Shown here piece by piece: positions 21,286 to 31,421 of a stretch of DNA of 64,000 nucleotides (position 1 is its first letter; the number at the start of each line of letters is the position of its first letter). The stretch covers positions 124,001 to 188,000 of the forward strand of contig NZ_SJNX01000001.1 of NCBI RefSeq assembly GCF_004331075.1, read 5' to 3'. This DNA is from Acinetobacter brisouioides. Its GTDB lineage: Bacteria; Pseudomonadota; Gammaproteobacteria; Pseudomonadales; Moraxellaceae. The position numbers were made by a program, and so were the translations under genes. Under the pieces are notes generated by a model that did no database searches, was not told the origin of the DNA, and saw nothing but the letters and a program-made list of their open reading frames with translations.

Positions 21286-22194
21286 TTATGCCTGCGCTAA
21301 AATTTTTTTGGCTTGCTGATATTGGCGAATCCCAGAACCAACCATTAGCTCTGCTTTAGGCAACAACATGCTATAAGGGCGTTTTTCTTGTTCACATTGC
21401 TCGACCAGTGCCATCATCATCGAAAGGCGGACTTCATGCATCGCACTAGGCATTTTGGCATATTCAATCATCTGAATTTGAGCATTGGGTTCTTGTTCAA
21501 AACGTTTCACAAACCAGCCTTGATCACGCGCCACATGTTTCCATGACACACGTTGTAAAGTATCACCATCGACATAATTACGCAGATCATGAAATTCATC
21601 CAAATTTTGTTGTTGATGCTGATGGCTCAATTTACTCTCACGCTGTATCTGCACAGCTTGCGGTGCAATCCAGACCTGTTGTTGAAAATACAAATAAGTC
21701 CATGCCCGAACCAGACCAAATGGATACGTCGCCATCATACGACAACGTGGCAAAATATAACGCCCACGTTCTTCAGGATGCAAACTAATCTGAATATCCT
21801 GAGTGACGTCTTTCATCAGAATATATAAGGTTTGTTCCTCAATTTCGATACGCAAGAATCGAGGGCTGGCTTTTGCCTGATGCAAACGTAATCTTAAAAT
21901 AAACGGTTGATTAACCTGCCCGACATCATCATCGCTGAGCAGTTCGATTTTTAAACCATGTAGTTGTTTAAATGCCAAATAAAAACTCATGGCTAAAAGT
22001 GCGCTGACTAAAAAACACAAACTCAGTATAAGGTTATTGGCATAGTTAATGCCTGCAATAAAAGTTAAAACAATCAACACACCATATAAAATGCCATCCC
22101 GATGCAAAAACACCAAAATATCACGCTGTTTAAGTTGTTTTTCTGCCTGCATTTGAAAGCGCTGACTCATCCACGCTAAAATTTTCTGACGCAT
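21286..22194 (-). CDS. DUF58 membrane protein of the MoxR operon
   Basis: The 302-aa protein has two membrane helices near residues 32-72 and then a soluble DUF58 domain with its family signature EFHDLRNYVDGDTLQRVSWK and FVKRFEQE. DUF58 proteins have a von Willebrand-like fold and accompany MoxR ATPases. It sits between moxR-like and tgpA-like genes with tight spacing, so it likely forms a membrane complex with their products. Confidence 0.88.
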   Translation of the reverse strand: MRQKILAWMSQRFQMQAEKQLKQRDILVFLHRDGILYGVLIVLTFIAGINYANNLILSLCFLVSALLAMSFYLAFKQLHGLKIELLSDDDVGQVNQPFILRLRLHQAKASPRFLRIEIEEQTLYILMKDVTQDIQISLHPEERGRYILPRCRMMATYPFGLVRAWTYLYFQQQVWIAPQAVQIQRESKLSHQHQQQNLDEFHDLRNYVDGDTLQRVSWKHVARDQGWFVKRFEQEPNAQIQMIEYAKMPSAMHEVRLSMMMALVEQCEQEKRPYSMLLPKAELMVGSGIRQYQQAKKILAQA

Positions 22195-22218
22195 GCGCTA
22201 TCTCATTCTCAGTCAAAA

Positions 22219-23172
22219 TTAATAACTCACGGGTACTCGCTGCATCAATTGTTGTGCTTCTAGCTCGCTTAAACCAATACGATGTGCGACTACAGCCACA
22301 AAAACTGCCTGAACATCATCCGTAGTTGTAAACGTTCTTAGCTGCACCATCGCATAGGCTTGTGCTGCATTTTTCAAGGCAATCACACCACGAGTGGATA
22401 AACCCTGTAGACCTGTGCGGGTTTTTTCAGCTAAATCTAAAATATAGTCCAAAACCGCATCACTGACTTCAACCTGTTGACGTAACTGCTGCAATGTCAG
22501 CACATCCTGTACAGAAAAAATTTCGGGCAATTCTGACAATAAACTCTGTCGACTTGGATCGGTCAATAATGCACGTTCAGCAGACCGTGATGGATAGCCT
22601 AGTGACAAGCGCATTAAAAAGCGGTCTAATTGGGATTCTGGCAACGCATACGTCCCACTTTGAAATAACGGGTTTTGAGTCGCCACCACCCAAAATGGCT
22701 GAGGCAAGCGGTAATGCACTGCATCCAAAGTCACACTTCCCTCTTCCATGGCTTCAAGCAAAGCACTCTGAGTTTTCGGGCTACTGCGGTTAATCTCATC
22801 TGCCAGTAAAATCTGGGTAAAAATCGGGCCTTGCTTAAACTCAAATTGCTGAATTTTCTGATTAAATAAATTAATCCCAATCACGTCACTTGCCAGCATA
22901 TCATTGGTAAATTGGATTCGATTAAAACTTAGACCTGTCAATTTTGCCAAGGCATGGGACAAGGTTGTTTTTCCCAAACCAGGCAAATCCTCAAACAAAA
23001 CATGCCCTCCAGCCAATAAGGCAGTTAATGCCAATTCGGTTTGTTGTGACTTATCTAAAATAATTTGATTAATTTCGAGTAAAAACTGTTTAATTTTTGG
23101 GAAAAATACTGCGAGCTGACGTTCAAAATCTGTTCCATTTACAATTTGTTGTTTTTTATAAACTTCCCACAT
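22219..23172 (-). CDS. MoxR-family AAA+ ATPase
   Basis: The 317-aa ATPase shows Walker A in EDLPGLGKTTLSHAL (about residues 64-77), Walker B with ILLADEINR, sensor WVVATQNP and a C-terminal helical lid. MoxR proteins act as chaperones that help assemble or activate partner proteins, here probably the DUF58 and transglutaminase proteins downstream. It is the first gene of the operon. Confidence 0.92.
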   Translation of the reverse strand: MWEVYKKQQIVNGTDFERQLAVFFPKIKQFLLEINQIILDKSQQTELALTALLAGGHVLFEDLPGLGKTTLSHALAKLTGLSFNRIQFTNDMLASDVIGINLFNQKIQQFEFKQGPIFTQILLADEINRSSPKTQSALLEAMEEGSVTLDAVHYRLPQPFWVVATQNPLFQSGTYALPESQLDRFLMRLSLGYPSRSAERALLTDPSRQSLLSELPEIFSVQDVLTLQQLRQQVEVSDAVLDYILDLAEKTRTGLQGLSTRGVIALKNAAQAYAMVQLRTFTTTDDVQAVFVAVVAHRIGLSELEAQQLMQRVPVSY

Positions 23173-23192
23173 AAATACTGCCTAAAAATAGA

Positions 23193-23222
23193 AAACGGTG
23201 CATGTTTTAACATACACCGTTT
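23193..23222 (-). terminator. Terminator after the cstA operon
   Basis: AAACGGTGCATG pairs with CATACACCGTTT (one mismatch) around a TTTTAA loop. On the minus strand it is followed by TTCTATTTTT. It separates the cstA unit from the moxR operon. Confidence 0.7.
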
Positions 23223-23255
23223 GGTTTAGCCATTCAAAGAATTAAACTGAACCGA

Positions 23256-23564
23256 TTAACATGGACATTTTTTCATGCCTGATTTAGCCGATGGATAACG
23301 CATATCCACACAATACCGATAAAACGTTTTCACATCCATTGGCGTTAAGTCAGGATGATGCTGACGCATATGCTCCAAATAGGTTGCATAATCGGGCACA
23401 CCCACCATCAGGCGAAAGCTTTGCTGTAACCGCTGCCAAAGTATCGCAATTTTAGACCAGTTTTTAGGTGACAGTAGCAGATGCTTTTGCGACAAAATCG
23501 TCATCTTGATGATTTTTGCCACAACCGTTGTTCCCTGTTTAGCAAATTTCAAGTTCATCATCAT
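23256..23564 (-). CDS. YbdD/YjiX-family small protein, CstA partner
   Basis: The 102-aa protein matches the YbdD/YjiX family in its second half: VGVPDYATYLEHMRQHHPD, then KTFYRYCVDMRYPS and the cysteine-containing end KKCPC. Members are encoded directly after CstA-type transporters and are probably needed for transport. It overlaps cstA by 4 bases (ATGA). The N-terminal 35 residues are longer than in many relatives, so translation may begin at a later start. Confidence 0.85.
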   Translation of the reverse strand: MMMNLKFAKQGTTVVAKIIKMTILSQKHLLLSPKNWSKIAILWQRLQQSFRLMVGVPDYATYLEHMRQHHPDLTPMDVKTFYRYCVDMRYPSAKSGMKKCPC

Positions 23565-25675
23565 TCTCCCGAAGCTCTGGCAGTTGCTGCTGCAGGTACC
23601 TCATCAGCATATTCTGCTGGCGCTTCATGCACAGTTGGTTTGTTACTTGCTAGCGCACGGCGCACAACTCCAATTGAAGCAAAAATCATGACCACAAGCA
23701 CAATCATAAAGAACGCACACAATGCCGCATTGATTTGATTGGATAACACAATTGTCTGCATTTCAGCCAAAGATTTCGCAGGTTTTAAGATTTCACCACG
23801 AGCAATGGCATCAGAAAATTTATTGGCCTGTGCCAAAAAGCCGATTTTTGGATTGGTGTGAAAAATCTTTTGCCAACCCGCGATCATGGAAGTCACCACC
23901 AAGAAAACTGTCGGCAAAATGGTCACCCAGACGTATTTCTCTTTTTTCATTTTAAAGAGGATCACGGTACCAAGGGTTAATGCCATTGCTGCTAGCATTT
24001 GGTTACCAATCCCGAACAATGGCCAGAGTGAATTCACCCCACCTAAAGGGTCAACAACACCTTGATAGACAAAGTATCCCCAGCCTGCCACCGCAATAGA
24101 GGTTCCAATCATATTACCAAAAAACGAGTGTGATGCTTTGACTGAAGGAATGACAATCCCTACTGTATCTTGAACCATGAAGCGACAAGCGCGCGTTCCA
24201 GCATCTACAGCAGTTAAAATAAACAGAGCTTCAAACAAAATGGCAAAGTGATACCAAAATGCCATCATTGAACGGTTATTAAAAATATCAGACAAGATAT
24301 GTGCCATACCAATTGCAAAAGTTGGCGCTCCACCTGCACGAGATAGAACTGATTTCTCTCCAACTTCATGTGCCAGCAAGGTTAAAGACTCTGGAGTCAC
24401 CACAAAACCTAGATGACGAACTGCTTCTGAGGCACTTTGTACATCAATCCCTAACAAAGCCGCTGGCGAGTTAATGGCAAAATATACGCCAGGATCAATT
24501 ACCGTTGCACAAATCAGTGCCATAATCCCAACGAAAGACTCTGTCAACATACCGCCATAACCGATCATGCGAATATGACTTTCATTTTCGATCAGTTTCG
24601 GAGTTGTACCACTTGCAACTAAAGCATGAAACCCAGAAATTGCACCACAGGCAATGGTAATAAATAGAAATGGAAACAAACTACCTGCAAAGACTGGACC
24701 TGTACCATCAATAAAATGGGTAATTGCTGGCATTTTTAAATCAGGCATTGCAATCACAATACCCACAGCCAAACCTGCGATCACCCCAATTTTCAAAAAT
24801 GTGGATAAATAATCACGTGGCGCGAGCAACAACCAAACAGGTAAAACTGAAGCAATAAAACCATAAGTGATCAAACACCAAGTCAATTGTGTTCCAGTCA
24901 AGGTAAAAACTGGTCCCCAATATGGATGCTGAGCAACATCACCGCCATAGACAATTGCCATCATCATCAAAACAAAACCGATGACAGATACTTCGGCAAT
25001 TTTCCCAGGACGTATAAAACGCATATAAATGCCCATGAACAAGGCAATCGGGATGGTCATGGCAATACTGAACAGCCCCCACGGACTATTGGTTAAGGCT
25101 TTTACAACAACCAGTGCCAAGACTGCCAAAATGATAATCATGACACCCAATGTACCCAACATCACAACGATACCCGCAAATGAGCCAAGCTCTTGTTTTG
25201 CCATCTCACCAAGTGATTTTCCATCACGGCGCACTGAAATAAACAATACAAGAAAATCCTGAACACCGCCTGCAAACACAACACCAGCCAACAACCAGAT
25301 TGTGCCTGGCAAATAGCCCATTTGTGCAGCTAGAATTGGCCCGACCAAAGGACCCGCACCTGCAATAGCAGCAAAATGATGCCCGTACAATACATACTTA
25401 TTGGTTGGAACATAATCCAGACCGTCAGAAAGACGATAAGCAGGTGTTACCCGCTTAGGATCAAGTTCAAAAATATTCTTTGCGATATAAAGGCTATAAA
25501 AACGATAAGCAATGCTATACACACACAGGGCTGCCAAAACCAGCCATACAGCATTGATATGTTCACCACGGTGAAGAGCTAACATTCCAAAAGATACAGC
25601 GCCGATGATCGCCACCAGTATCCACATGATTTTTGAAGTAAAAGAACTTTTACTTTGATGTTGATAACTGTCCAT
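23561..25675 (-). CDS. cstA: CstA/BtsT-family pyruvate or peptide transporter
   Basis: This 704-aa inner-membrane protein has about 16 hydrophobic segments and typical CstA motifs: FELDPKRVTPAYRLSDGLDYVPTNK (residues about 73-97, in part), GHHFAAIAGAGPLVGP and CGAISGFHALVASGTTPK. The family transports pyruvate (BtsT, CstA) and has been linked to peptide uptake during carbon starvation. Its downstream ybdD-like gene overlaps the stop codon. Confidence 0.92.
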   Translation of the reverse strand: MDSYQHQSKSSFTSKIMWILVAIIGAVSFGMLALHRGEHINAVWLVLAALCVYSIAYRFYSLYIAKNIFELDPKRVTPAYRLSDGLDYVPTNKYVLYGHHFAAIAGAGPLVGPILAAQMGYLPGTIWLLAGVVFAGGVQDFLVLFISVRRDGKSLGEMAKQELGSFAGIVVMLGTLGVMIIILAVLALVVVKALTNSPWGLFSIAMTIPIALFMGIYMRFIRPGKIAEVSVIGFVLMMMAIVYGGDVAQHPYWGPVFTLTGTQLTWCLITYGFIASVLPVWLLLAPRDYLSTFLKIGVIAGLAVGIVIAMPDLKMPAITHFIDGTGPVFAGSLFPFLFITIACGAISGFHALVASGTTPKLIENESHIRMIGYGGMLTESFVGIMALICATVIDPGVYFAINSPAALLGIDVQSASEAVRHLGFVVTPESLTLLAHEVGEKSVLSRAGGAPTFAIGMAHILSDIFNNRSMMAFWYHFAILFEALFILTAVDAGTRACRFMVQDTVGIVIPSVKASHSFFGNMIGTSIAVAGWGYFVYQGVVDPLGGVNSLWPLFGIGNQMLAAMALTLGTVILFKMKKEKYVWVTILPTVFLVVTSMIAGWQKIFHTNPKIGFLAQANKFSDAIARGEILKPAKSLAEMQTIVLSNQINAALCAFFMIVLVVMIFASIGVVRRALASNKPTVHEAPAEYADEVPAAATARASGE

Positions 25676-25785
25676 GCTTTTCCTCGCCTGCTTAAAAACA
25701 GTGCTTGTCTTTATTGTAAATTGTTACAATTCCTTGTGAATGTACACCCCACATTATTATTTTGATCTAATACTTTGGCATAAAA

Positions 25786-25811
25786 AAAGGGGTGAACATT
25801 TTCACCCCTTT
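25786..25811 (-). terminator. efp terminator
   Basis: AAAGGGGTGAA, CATT and TTCACCCCTTT form an 11-bp stem, with a seven-T tract on the minus strand. It ends the efp transcript and lies upstream of cstA. Confidence 0.85.
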
Positions 25812-25834
25812 AATAATAGCGGATTTATTCGCCA

Positions 25835-26404
25835 TTATGCACGTTCTAAATATTCACCTGTACGGGTGTCTACACGAACGCTTTCTTCTTGCTGAACAAA
25901 CAGTGGTACACGAACAACTGCGCCAGTTTCAAGTTTTGCAGGCTTACCACCACCGCCAGAAGTATCACCACGGACACCTGGATCGGTTTCAACGATTTTC
26001 AAGACCACAAAGTTTGGTGCACTTACGTTTAATGGAACGCCATTAAATAACATAATCGTACATTTTTCATTTGAATCGTCTTTTAACCATTTTGCAGCAT
26101 CACCCATTGCAGTTTTATCTGCAGCGATTTGCTCAAATGTTACAGGATCCATAAAGTTCCAAAGCTCGCCATCATTGTAAAGGTAGTCCATTTCTACTTC
26201 TACAATATCAGCCGCTTCTAGAGAGTCACCTGATTTAAAGGTTTTTTCTAATACTTTGCCTGTTCTAAGGTTACGTAATTTCACACGGTTAAAGGCTTGA
26301 CCCTTACCTGGTTTTACGTATTCATTTTCCATGATCGAACATGGATTGCTATCAAGCATGACTTTTAAGCCTTGCTTAAACTCATTTGTAGAATAATTGG
26401 CCAT
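25835..26404 (-). CDS. efp: Elongation factor P
   Basis: The 189-aa protein relieves ribosome stalling at polyproline stretches. It has the KOW-like N-terminal domain and two OB domains of EF-P. The modified loop reads VKPGKGQAF with Lys34, the residue beta-lysylated in Escherichia coli. The epmB gene for the lysine 2,3-aminomutase used in that modification lies divergently 70 bases away, so the lysine pathway is expected here. Confidence 0.97.
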   Translation of the reverse strand: MANYSTNEFKQGLKVMLDSNPCSIMENEYVKPGKGQAFNRVKLRNLRTGKVLEKTFKSGDSLEAADIVEVEMDYLYNDGELWNFMDPVTFEQIAADKTAMGDAAKWLKDDSNEKCTIMLFNGVPLNVSAPNFVVLKIVETDPGVRGDTSGGGGKPAKLETGAVVRVPLFVQQEESVRVDTRTGEYLERA

Positions 26405-26474
26405 GACTGGCTCACTCCAAACTTACTAACTTAAATCAATTAATGCTAGACTAGCATTATTTTTAACGTGTGGC

Positions 26475-27491
26475 ATGATAAACTATTTGTACCAAGAGCA
26501 AAACTGGAAAACTCAACTCAGTGATCTAATTACTGACCCAAAAGAGTTACTTCAGCAGCTACAGCTCTCAACAGATCAATTATTATCAGGGGCAATCCTC
26601 GCTTCTGAACAGTTTAAATTGCGTGTTCCTCGTGCGTTCGTTGAAAAAATGAACGTTGCCGACCCTTTTGATCCACTTTTACTACAAGTTTTACCTCATC
26701 ACTTAGAATTAGAAGAACATGAAGGCTTTGTTACCGACCCACTTGGAGAAGAACAAGCCAACCAACTCCCTGGTGTTTTACATAAATATCAGTCACGGTT
26801 CTTACTGACTTTAACAGGTGCGTGTGCAGTTCACTGTCGTTACTGTTTCCGCCGCCACTTTCCTTATCAGGAAAACTTACCTAAGAATGAAGACTGGATC
26901 AACATTCGGCAATATCTGCTTGACCATCCCGATATTAATGAAGTCATTTTAAGTGGTGGAGACCCACTGACACTGACCAATCAAAAACTGGCATCATGGG
27001 TAGAACGCCTCGAAAGTTTACCTCAATTAAAAATTCTACGAATTCACTCACGAGTACCGATTGTCATTCCAAGCCGGATAGATGAAGAGCTAGTTTCCTT
27101 ATTAAAAAACAGTAGGCTACATACTATACTGGTGGTACACTCTAACCATGAGTCAGAAATTGATGATTATACAGCGCGGCAGTTACATAGATTAACTGAA
27201 AAACAAGTCACAGTTCTCAATCAAGCGGTATTATTAAAAGGAGTTAATGATTCTGCCGAACAACTTGCAGCATTAAGCTATCGCCTATTAGATGCTCGAG
27301 TTATGCCTTATTACTTACATGTTTTAGATAAAGTAAAAGGTGCTCATCATTTTGATTTGGCAACTGACTCGATTACTCAAATTTATACAGAACTACTCGC
27401 GAGACTACCTGGATATCTAGTCCCCAAATTGGTTAGGGAAATTGCGGGAGAAAACAATAAAACGCCTTTATATGGAACGCCTATTTTTTAG
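26475..27491 (+). CDS. epmB: EF-P beta-lysylation protein, lysine 2,3-aminomutase
   Basis: The 338-aa radical-SAM enzyme has the cluster motif CAVHCRYC (Cys117, Cys121, Cys124) followed by FRRHFPY, as in KamA-family enzymes. It converts (S)-alpha-lysine into (R)-beta-lysine, which EpmA attaches to EF-P Lys34. VILSGGDPL (about residues 157-165) is the usual SAM-binding GGE/GGD segment. It is divergent from efp, which supports the specific assignment over a catabolic aminomutase. Confidence 0.93.
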   Translation: MINYLYQEQNWKTQLSDLITDPKELLQQLQLSTDQLLSGAILASEQFKLRVPRAFVEKMNVADPFDPLLLQVLPHHLELEEHEGFVTDPLGEEQANQLPGVLHKYQSRFLLTLTGACAVHCRYCFRRHFPYQENLPKNEDWINIRQYLLDHPDINEVILSGGDPLTLTNQKLASWVERLESLPQLKILRIHSRVPIVIPSRIDEELVSLLKNSRLHTILVVHSNHESEIDDYTARQLHRLTEKQVTVLNQAVLLKGVNDSAEQLAALSYRLLDARVMPYYLHVLDKVKGAHHFDLATDSITQIYTELLARLPGYLVPKLVREIAGENNKTPLYGTPIF

Positions 27492-27500
27492 TGGTGACGT

Positions 27501-29258
27501 ATGACAACAATCAATCAAAGTGACTTTTTTACAGCGCCGATTGAACAATATCGGACTGAATTAAGTTTTTGTGCAGCGAGTGTAAAAGGCATCCAAGAAT
27601 GGCTTTTGCATTTGCCATCCGTGCATTTAGGTGATTCATCAAAATCTCTGTTGAATGCTGTCATTGAAATTTTAGAGCTTAAATGTGAAGAATCTTTGCG
27701 TTTTGATTTAATTCAAAGCCTACATTTGTCTTTAGAGCAAGTTCTTGGAACATTAGAGAAATATTTTCTCAGCGATGTTTCATCGGTTATGAATCACAAT
27801 GAATCGATTGTAGAGCTTGCTCAACAATTCCGCTGTTATATTGCGCGTACTTATATTCATATTGCCTTTCAATCTCACACCGAACTCACTTCCAAGCAGT
27901 TTTCTTTATTTGCCTTTCGACAAAAAAAACAATTACAAGATGTTCGTAGTCTGAGCACCTATTATGCTTTACAACAATTAAGCCTACTAAAATTTCAACA
28001 ACAAGTTCTTTATAAAAGCAGTTTAGTGGGTCAATGGCGAATCGGACATCAGCTTTTTATACTGGCTGAATATCATGATTTTCACCTTGAAGATATTAAT
28101 TATCTGCATGGTTCTATTCATCAACTCAGTAATATTTACCAACTCTATAATCAGATCAATTTACTGGATATTTTAAATACTCATCAGATTCGTCCAATAG
28201 AAATTCAAGCCTTATTTCAATGTTCGTATCAATGGGTACAACTAATTCAAATTACGGATAAAGAATCCCCAACCTCTCGCTATATTATTGACCCCAATAA
28301 AGACTTCCCTCCCGTGTTGAATAATACACAGTTAAAAAAAGGGAATGACTGCTACTTTATTGAAACGCAAGCATTACTTGAGCATATTAATCTTGCCAAT
28401 TTACCGCAAAATAAACATATTTCACCCACAGAGAAGCATTATTTAAGCGCATCACTTATCTTCCACGTTCAAAATGTCCTGAACAACATCCCTGAACGTC
28501 GTTATGAGCGCTATGATTATGTTGCAACCATTCAGCTGGCTTTTGGTTTACAAAGTGCTCATTATTATTTGTCACATGCAACTCATTTTGAGAATACTTT
28601 ACAGTTAGTCAGCAAAGTTCATCTACAGCAAAACAACTCTAAATTCCTATCGGGCTGGAACGATGAACCTGTAACATCGAACAACAAATCATTGTATGCA
28701 GTACTTGATCCAGAAGCGAAGCAAATTCATACCTGTACTATTATGGATATCAGCATTAATGGATATCGCATTCGTTGGACAGGCGATGTTCCAAAACAGC
28801 TCCGTGCAGGTGAATTTATTCTAGTACAGGAAAATGCTCAAACTCCTTGGCGTGGTGGGGTCATTCGCTGGTTAAAACAAGCATCTCCCAAACACCTCGA
28901 ATTTGGTATAGAGATTCTGTCTCAAGACTTAACTCCCTGTGCAGTACAGCTGAGTGCTGACCGCAACACTGTACTTTACCACCCCGCTATTTTACTCAGT
29001 AATCAAGTACTCAACAAAACTCATCTTTCACTTGTTGTACCTGGGCATCAAACCTTTAAATCGCAACAAGGGATTAACCTCCGATTAGGCAATAAACAGC
29101 TTAAAATTTATCTCAATGAGATAAAATTGATTAGCCAAAGCTTTTCACAATTTGATTTTGAGTTATTAAATGACAATGAACAGGTTATACTTGAACAACA
29201 TATACAGCAGCATGCTGAAACCATTAAAAAACAAGACGTGTGGGAAAGTCTAAAATGA
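27501..29258 (+). CDS. Large protein with C-terminal PilZ-like c-di-GMP-binding region
   Basis: The 585-aa protein has a helical N-terminal 330 residues of unknown family. PilZ hallmarks follow: RRYER (333-337, RxxxR) and DISING (416-421, DxSxxG), the latter in a beta strand followed by GYRIRW. The 80 residues between the two motifs are longer than in a minimal PilZ domain. Its stop overlaps the start of a FimX-like gene, so the two are probably co-translated and act in the same c-di-GMP response, possibly surface motility. It starts 10 bases after epmB. Confidence 0.75.
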   Translation: MTTINQSDFFTAPIEQYRTELSFCAASVKGIQEWLLHLPSVHLGDSSKSLLNAVIEILELKCEESLRFDLIQSLHLSLEQVLGTLEKYFLSDVSSVMNHNESIVELAQQFRCYIARTYIHIAFQSHTELTSKQFSLFAFRQKKQLQDVRSLSTYYALQQLSLLKFQQQVLYKSSLVGQWRIGHQLFILAEYHDFHLEDINYLHGSIHQLSNIYQLYNQINLLDILNTHQIRPIEIQALFQCSYQWVQLIQITDKESPTSRYIIDPNKDFPPVLNNTQLKKGNDCYFIETQALLEHINLANLPQNKHISPTEKHYLSASLIFHVQNVLNNIPERRYERYDYVATIQLAFGLQSAHYYLSHATHFENTLQLVSKVHLQQNNSKFLSGWNDEPVTSNNKSLYAVLDPEAKQIHTCTIMDISINGYRIRWTGDVPKQLRAGEFILVQENAQTPWRGGVIRWLKQASPKHLEFGIEILSQDLTPCAVQLSADRNTVLYHPAILLSNQVLNKTHLSLVVPGHQTFKSQQGINLRLGNKQLKIYLNEIKLISQSFSQFDFELLNDNEQVILEQHIQQHAETIKKQDVWESLK

Positions 29259-31351
29259 GAAATGCTTTTTTATCCAACAAGCTTAAACAAACTAAGACTC
29301 GTTTACTCATTATCGATGACAACCAAATCCGTTATAATCAAATTGTTGATCTCTTGACATCTAAAGGTCATCAGGTCGATGCTTTTTTACTCGATGATAT
29401 TAAAAGTTTTGAGAAGCAGTTACACACGCATTGGGATGTTGTTTTGTTTGGACGTGCTTATGACTTAAAGTTTGAACAGGCTTTGGCGCTGATTCACGCT
29501 TCTAATCAGCCACAACTTCCCTTATTGCTGTTAAACCCTGAAGATTATCAGCCCTCACAATACTTAAACTATATTAACAAAGGCGTATACGACTTATTTA
29601 ACCTCGATTATCCAGATCGTTTTTATATTGGTCTTGTTCGTACTTTGTCTTATAGTCGCTCTTTACAAGCGCAGCAACATTTACTCAAAGAACTAGAAAT
29701 TGCTGAAACTCATATTCAAACACACGCTCACGATACCCATAAAGCTGTTGCTGTGATTCAAGAAGGAATTCACATTAAAGCCAATCCTGAGTACCTCACT
29801 TTGTTTGGCTTTAAAAAAGAAGAAGAAATTTTCGGATTACCTCTGCTTGATGTGCTACAACCCGAACAACTCCAAGAATTTAAACAGCGTTTTAAACGCA
29901 TTACGCAGCGTAATTTCGATCAGGCACGTTTTGAAATTAAATCTCTCAATCCGAATGCACAATCAAAAGACAATGCACTTCGAGTTGAGTTTTTACCAGA
30001 TAACTCACAGGATGCTGTACAAATTTCAATTGAAACGGACAGCCCTCAAACAAATTCTAGTAAAACAAGTATTGAAACAGGTAGTAACCCTGTTCGCCTT
30101 TATGATCAGTTCAACAGAAAAATGCTCAATGAACCTGCCAATAAAAATGCAGTTGTTATATTTTTATTGACTGACTTTCATGAGCAAATTGCGAAACTGA
30201 ACCAAGTACAAACAGGCGAATATCTTAAAGCAGTACAAGGATTTATTCAGGAACATGCCCATAATACTGTCATTAAAGTGACCCCTGCTCTCTTTATCGG
30301 TTTATGTCAGGCAGCTAGCGAAGATCTGCTTCACTCAAAACTTCAAGGTTTAACTCCACTTTTAAAACCGCAATTGCTCGAATTCGATTCAGAAAATTAT
30401 TCGGTACAGTTTACGGTTGGCTATAGTGAGATTGAAGGTGCAATACAAAGTCAGGAGCAATTTGATTTTCTCATTACTCAAGGCTTATCACACCCATTAC
30501 AGCATGAAAAAGCCAAAGCTCATGAAATTAAGTTCTCTGGTTTTGACAGTGAAGAAGCACCAGCTACGTTGATGTTAGGTGCTCAGTTGGATCGTGAGCA
30601 TATGTTGCTGACCGAATTACACCGCGCAATTGAGCAAAATACCATACATCTTAAATATCAGCAGCTTTATGACAAACAAGATACTGAACCTTATATTTAT
30701 GAAGTCACCAGTGGTGTGATTTTTGACAAACAATGGTTAGCTCTTGAAGATTTAACTGAATTAAATAGCGATGTAGAACTTGCGGTAAAACTAGATCGCT
30801 GGATTTTGGTTGAAGCGTCCAAACAACTCTATAATTTCATTACACAATACCCAAATAGCAAGCTGATCATCAACTTGAACATTCATGTATTGTTGCATGA
30901 TCAACAGATTGTTAATTTGATTGAAAAACTGTTCTCAATTATTCGTAACACGCGAAACCACCCGTTAATCCTACAATTTTCAGCCCTAGATATTATCCAG
31001 CATGCAGAGCGAGTTACACCTGTATTGCAACAGCTTCGTATTCAAGGTGCATTGATTTCTGTACGTCACTTTGGTGTAGATAATACCAGCACAAGCCTGC
31101 TATCACGCGATGACATCGACCTATATCGTTTAGATTCAAAACTAACCGATAGTTTAAATGATGATAAAGAACTGACAGAGTTGCAATTGCAGGTTCAAAA
31201 ATACAAAGAAATTGCTGAAGCCGATATGATTCTACCTATGCTCAACAATATGAATAGCTTTGCAAATGCGTGGAATATTGATGTGCGCTACCTGCAAGGT
31301 GATTATTTCCAGAAGAAACTTGATCACTTAATTGATGGACAAGACCACTAA
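29255..31351 (+). CDS. FimX-like protein: receiver-like, PAS, degenerate GGDEF and EAL domains
   Basis: The 698-aa protein starts at the ATG overlapping the previous stop (ATGA). Domains in order are: receiver-like (LLIIDDNQIRYNQI onward, residues about 15-140), PAS (about 165-215, IQEGIHIKANPEYLTLFGF), a degenerate GGDEF (about 290-430, no GGDEF signature) and an EAL-like domain (about 440-690) with YEVTSGVIFD where catalytic domains have EAL or EVL. Missing catalytic residues suggest a c-di-GMP receptor, not an enzyme, like FimX, which controls type IV pilus twitching motility in Pseudomonas and Xanthomonas. FimX identity is inference from architecture. Confidence 0.8.
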   Translation: MRNAFLSNKLKQTKTRLLIIDDNQIRYNQIVDLLTSKGHQVDAFLLDDIKSFEKQLHTHWDVVLFGRAYDLKFEQALALIHASNQPQLPLLLLNPEDYQPSQYLNYINKGVYDLFNLDYPDRFYIGLVRTLSYSRSLQAQQHLLKELEIAETHIQTHAHDTHKAVAVIQEGIHIKANPEYLTLFGFKKEEEIFGLPLLDVLQPEQLQEFKQRFKRITQRNFDQARFEIKSLNPNAQSKDNALRVEFLPDNSQDAVQISIETDSPQTNSSKTSIETGSNPVRLYDQFNRKMLNEPANKNAVVIFLLTDFHEQIAKLNQVQTGEYLKAVQGFIQEHAHNTVIKVTPALFIGLCQAASEDLLHSKLQGLTPLLKPQLLEFDSENYSVQFTVGYSEIEGAIQSQEQFDFLITQGLSHPLQHEKAKAHEIKFSGFDSEEAPATLMLGAQLDREHMLLTELHRAIEQNTIHLKYQQLYDKQDTEPYIYEVTSGVIFDKQWLALEDLTELNSDVELAVKLDRWILVEASKQLYNFITQYPNSKLIINLNIHVLLHDQQIVNLIEKLFSIIRNTRNHPLILQFSALDIIQHAERVTPVLQQLRIQGALISVRHFGVDNTSTSLLSRDDIDLYRLDSKLTDSLNDDKELTELQLQVQKYKEIAEADMILPMLNNMNSFANAWNIDVRYLQGDYFQKKLDHLIDGQDH

Positions 31352-31365
31352 GGTCTTGTCTTTTT
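31340..31365 (+). terminator. Terminator of the PilZ-FimX unit
   Basis: CAAGACC and GGTCTTG form a 7-bp stem whose loop contains the stop codon; TCTTTTT follows. It ends the rightward transcript. Confidence 0.7.
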
Positions 31366-31381
31366 AAGAATAAAAGGCACA

Positions 31382-31408
31382 AAAAAACGGGCGAATCGCC
31401 CGTTTTTT
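31382..31408. terminator. Bidirectional terminator between convergent genes
   Basis: AAAAAACGGGCG and CGCCCGTTTTTT pair around AAT. It ends rpmE on the minus strand and backs up the rightward terminator just before it. Confidence 0.85.
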
Positions 31409-31421
31409 ACATCCTGTCGGA

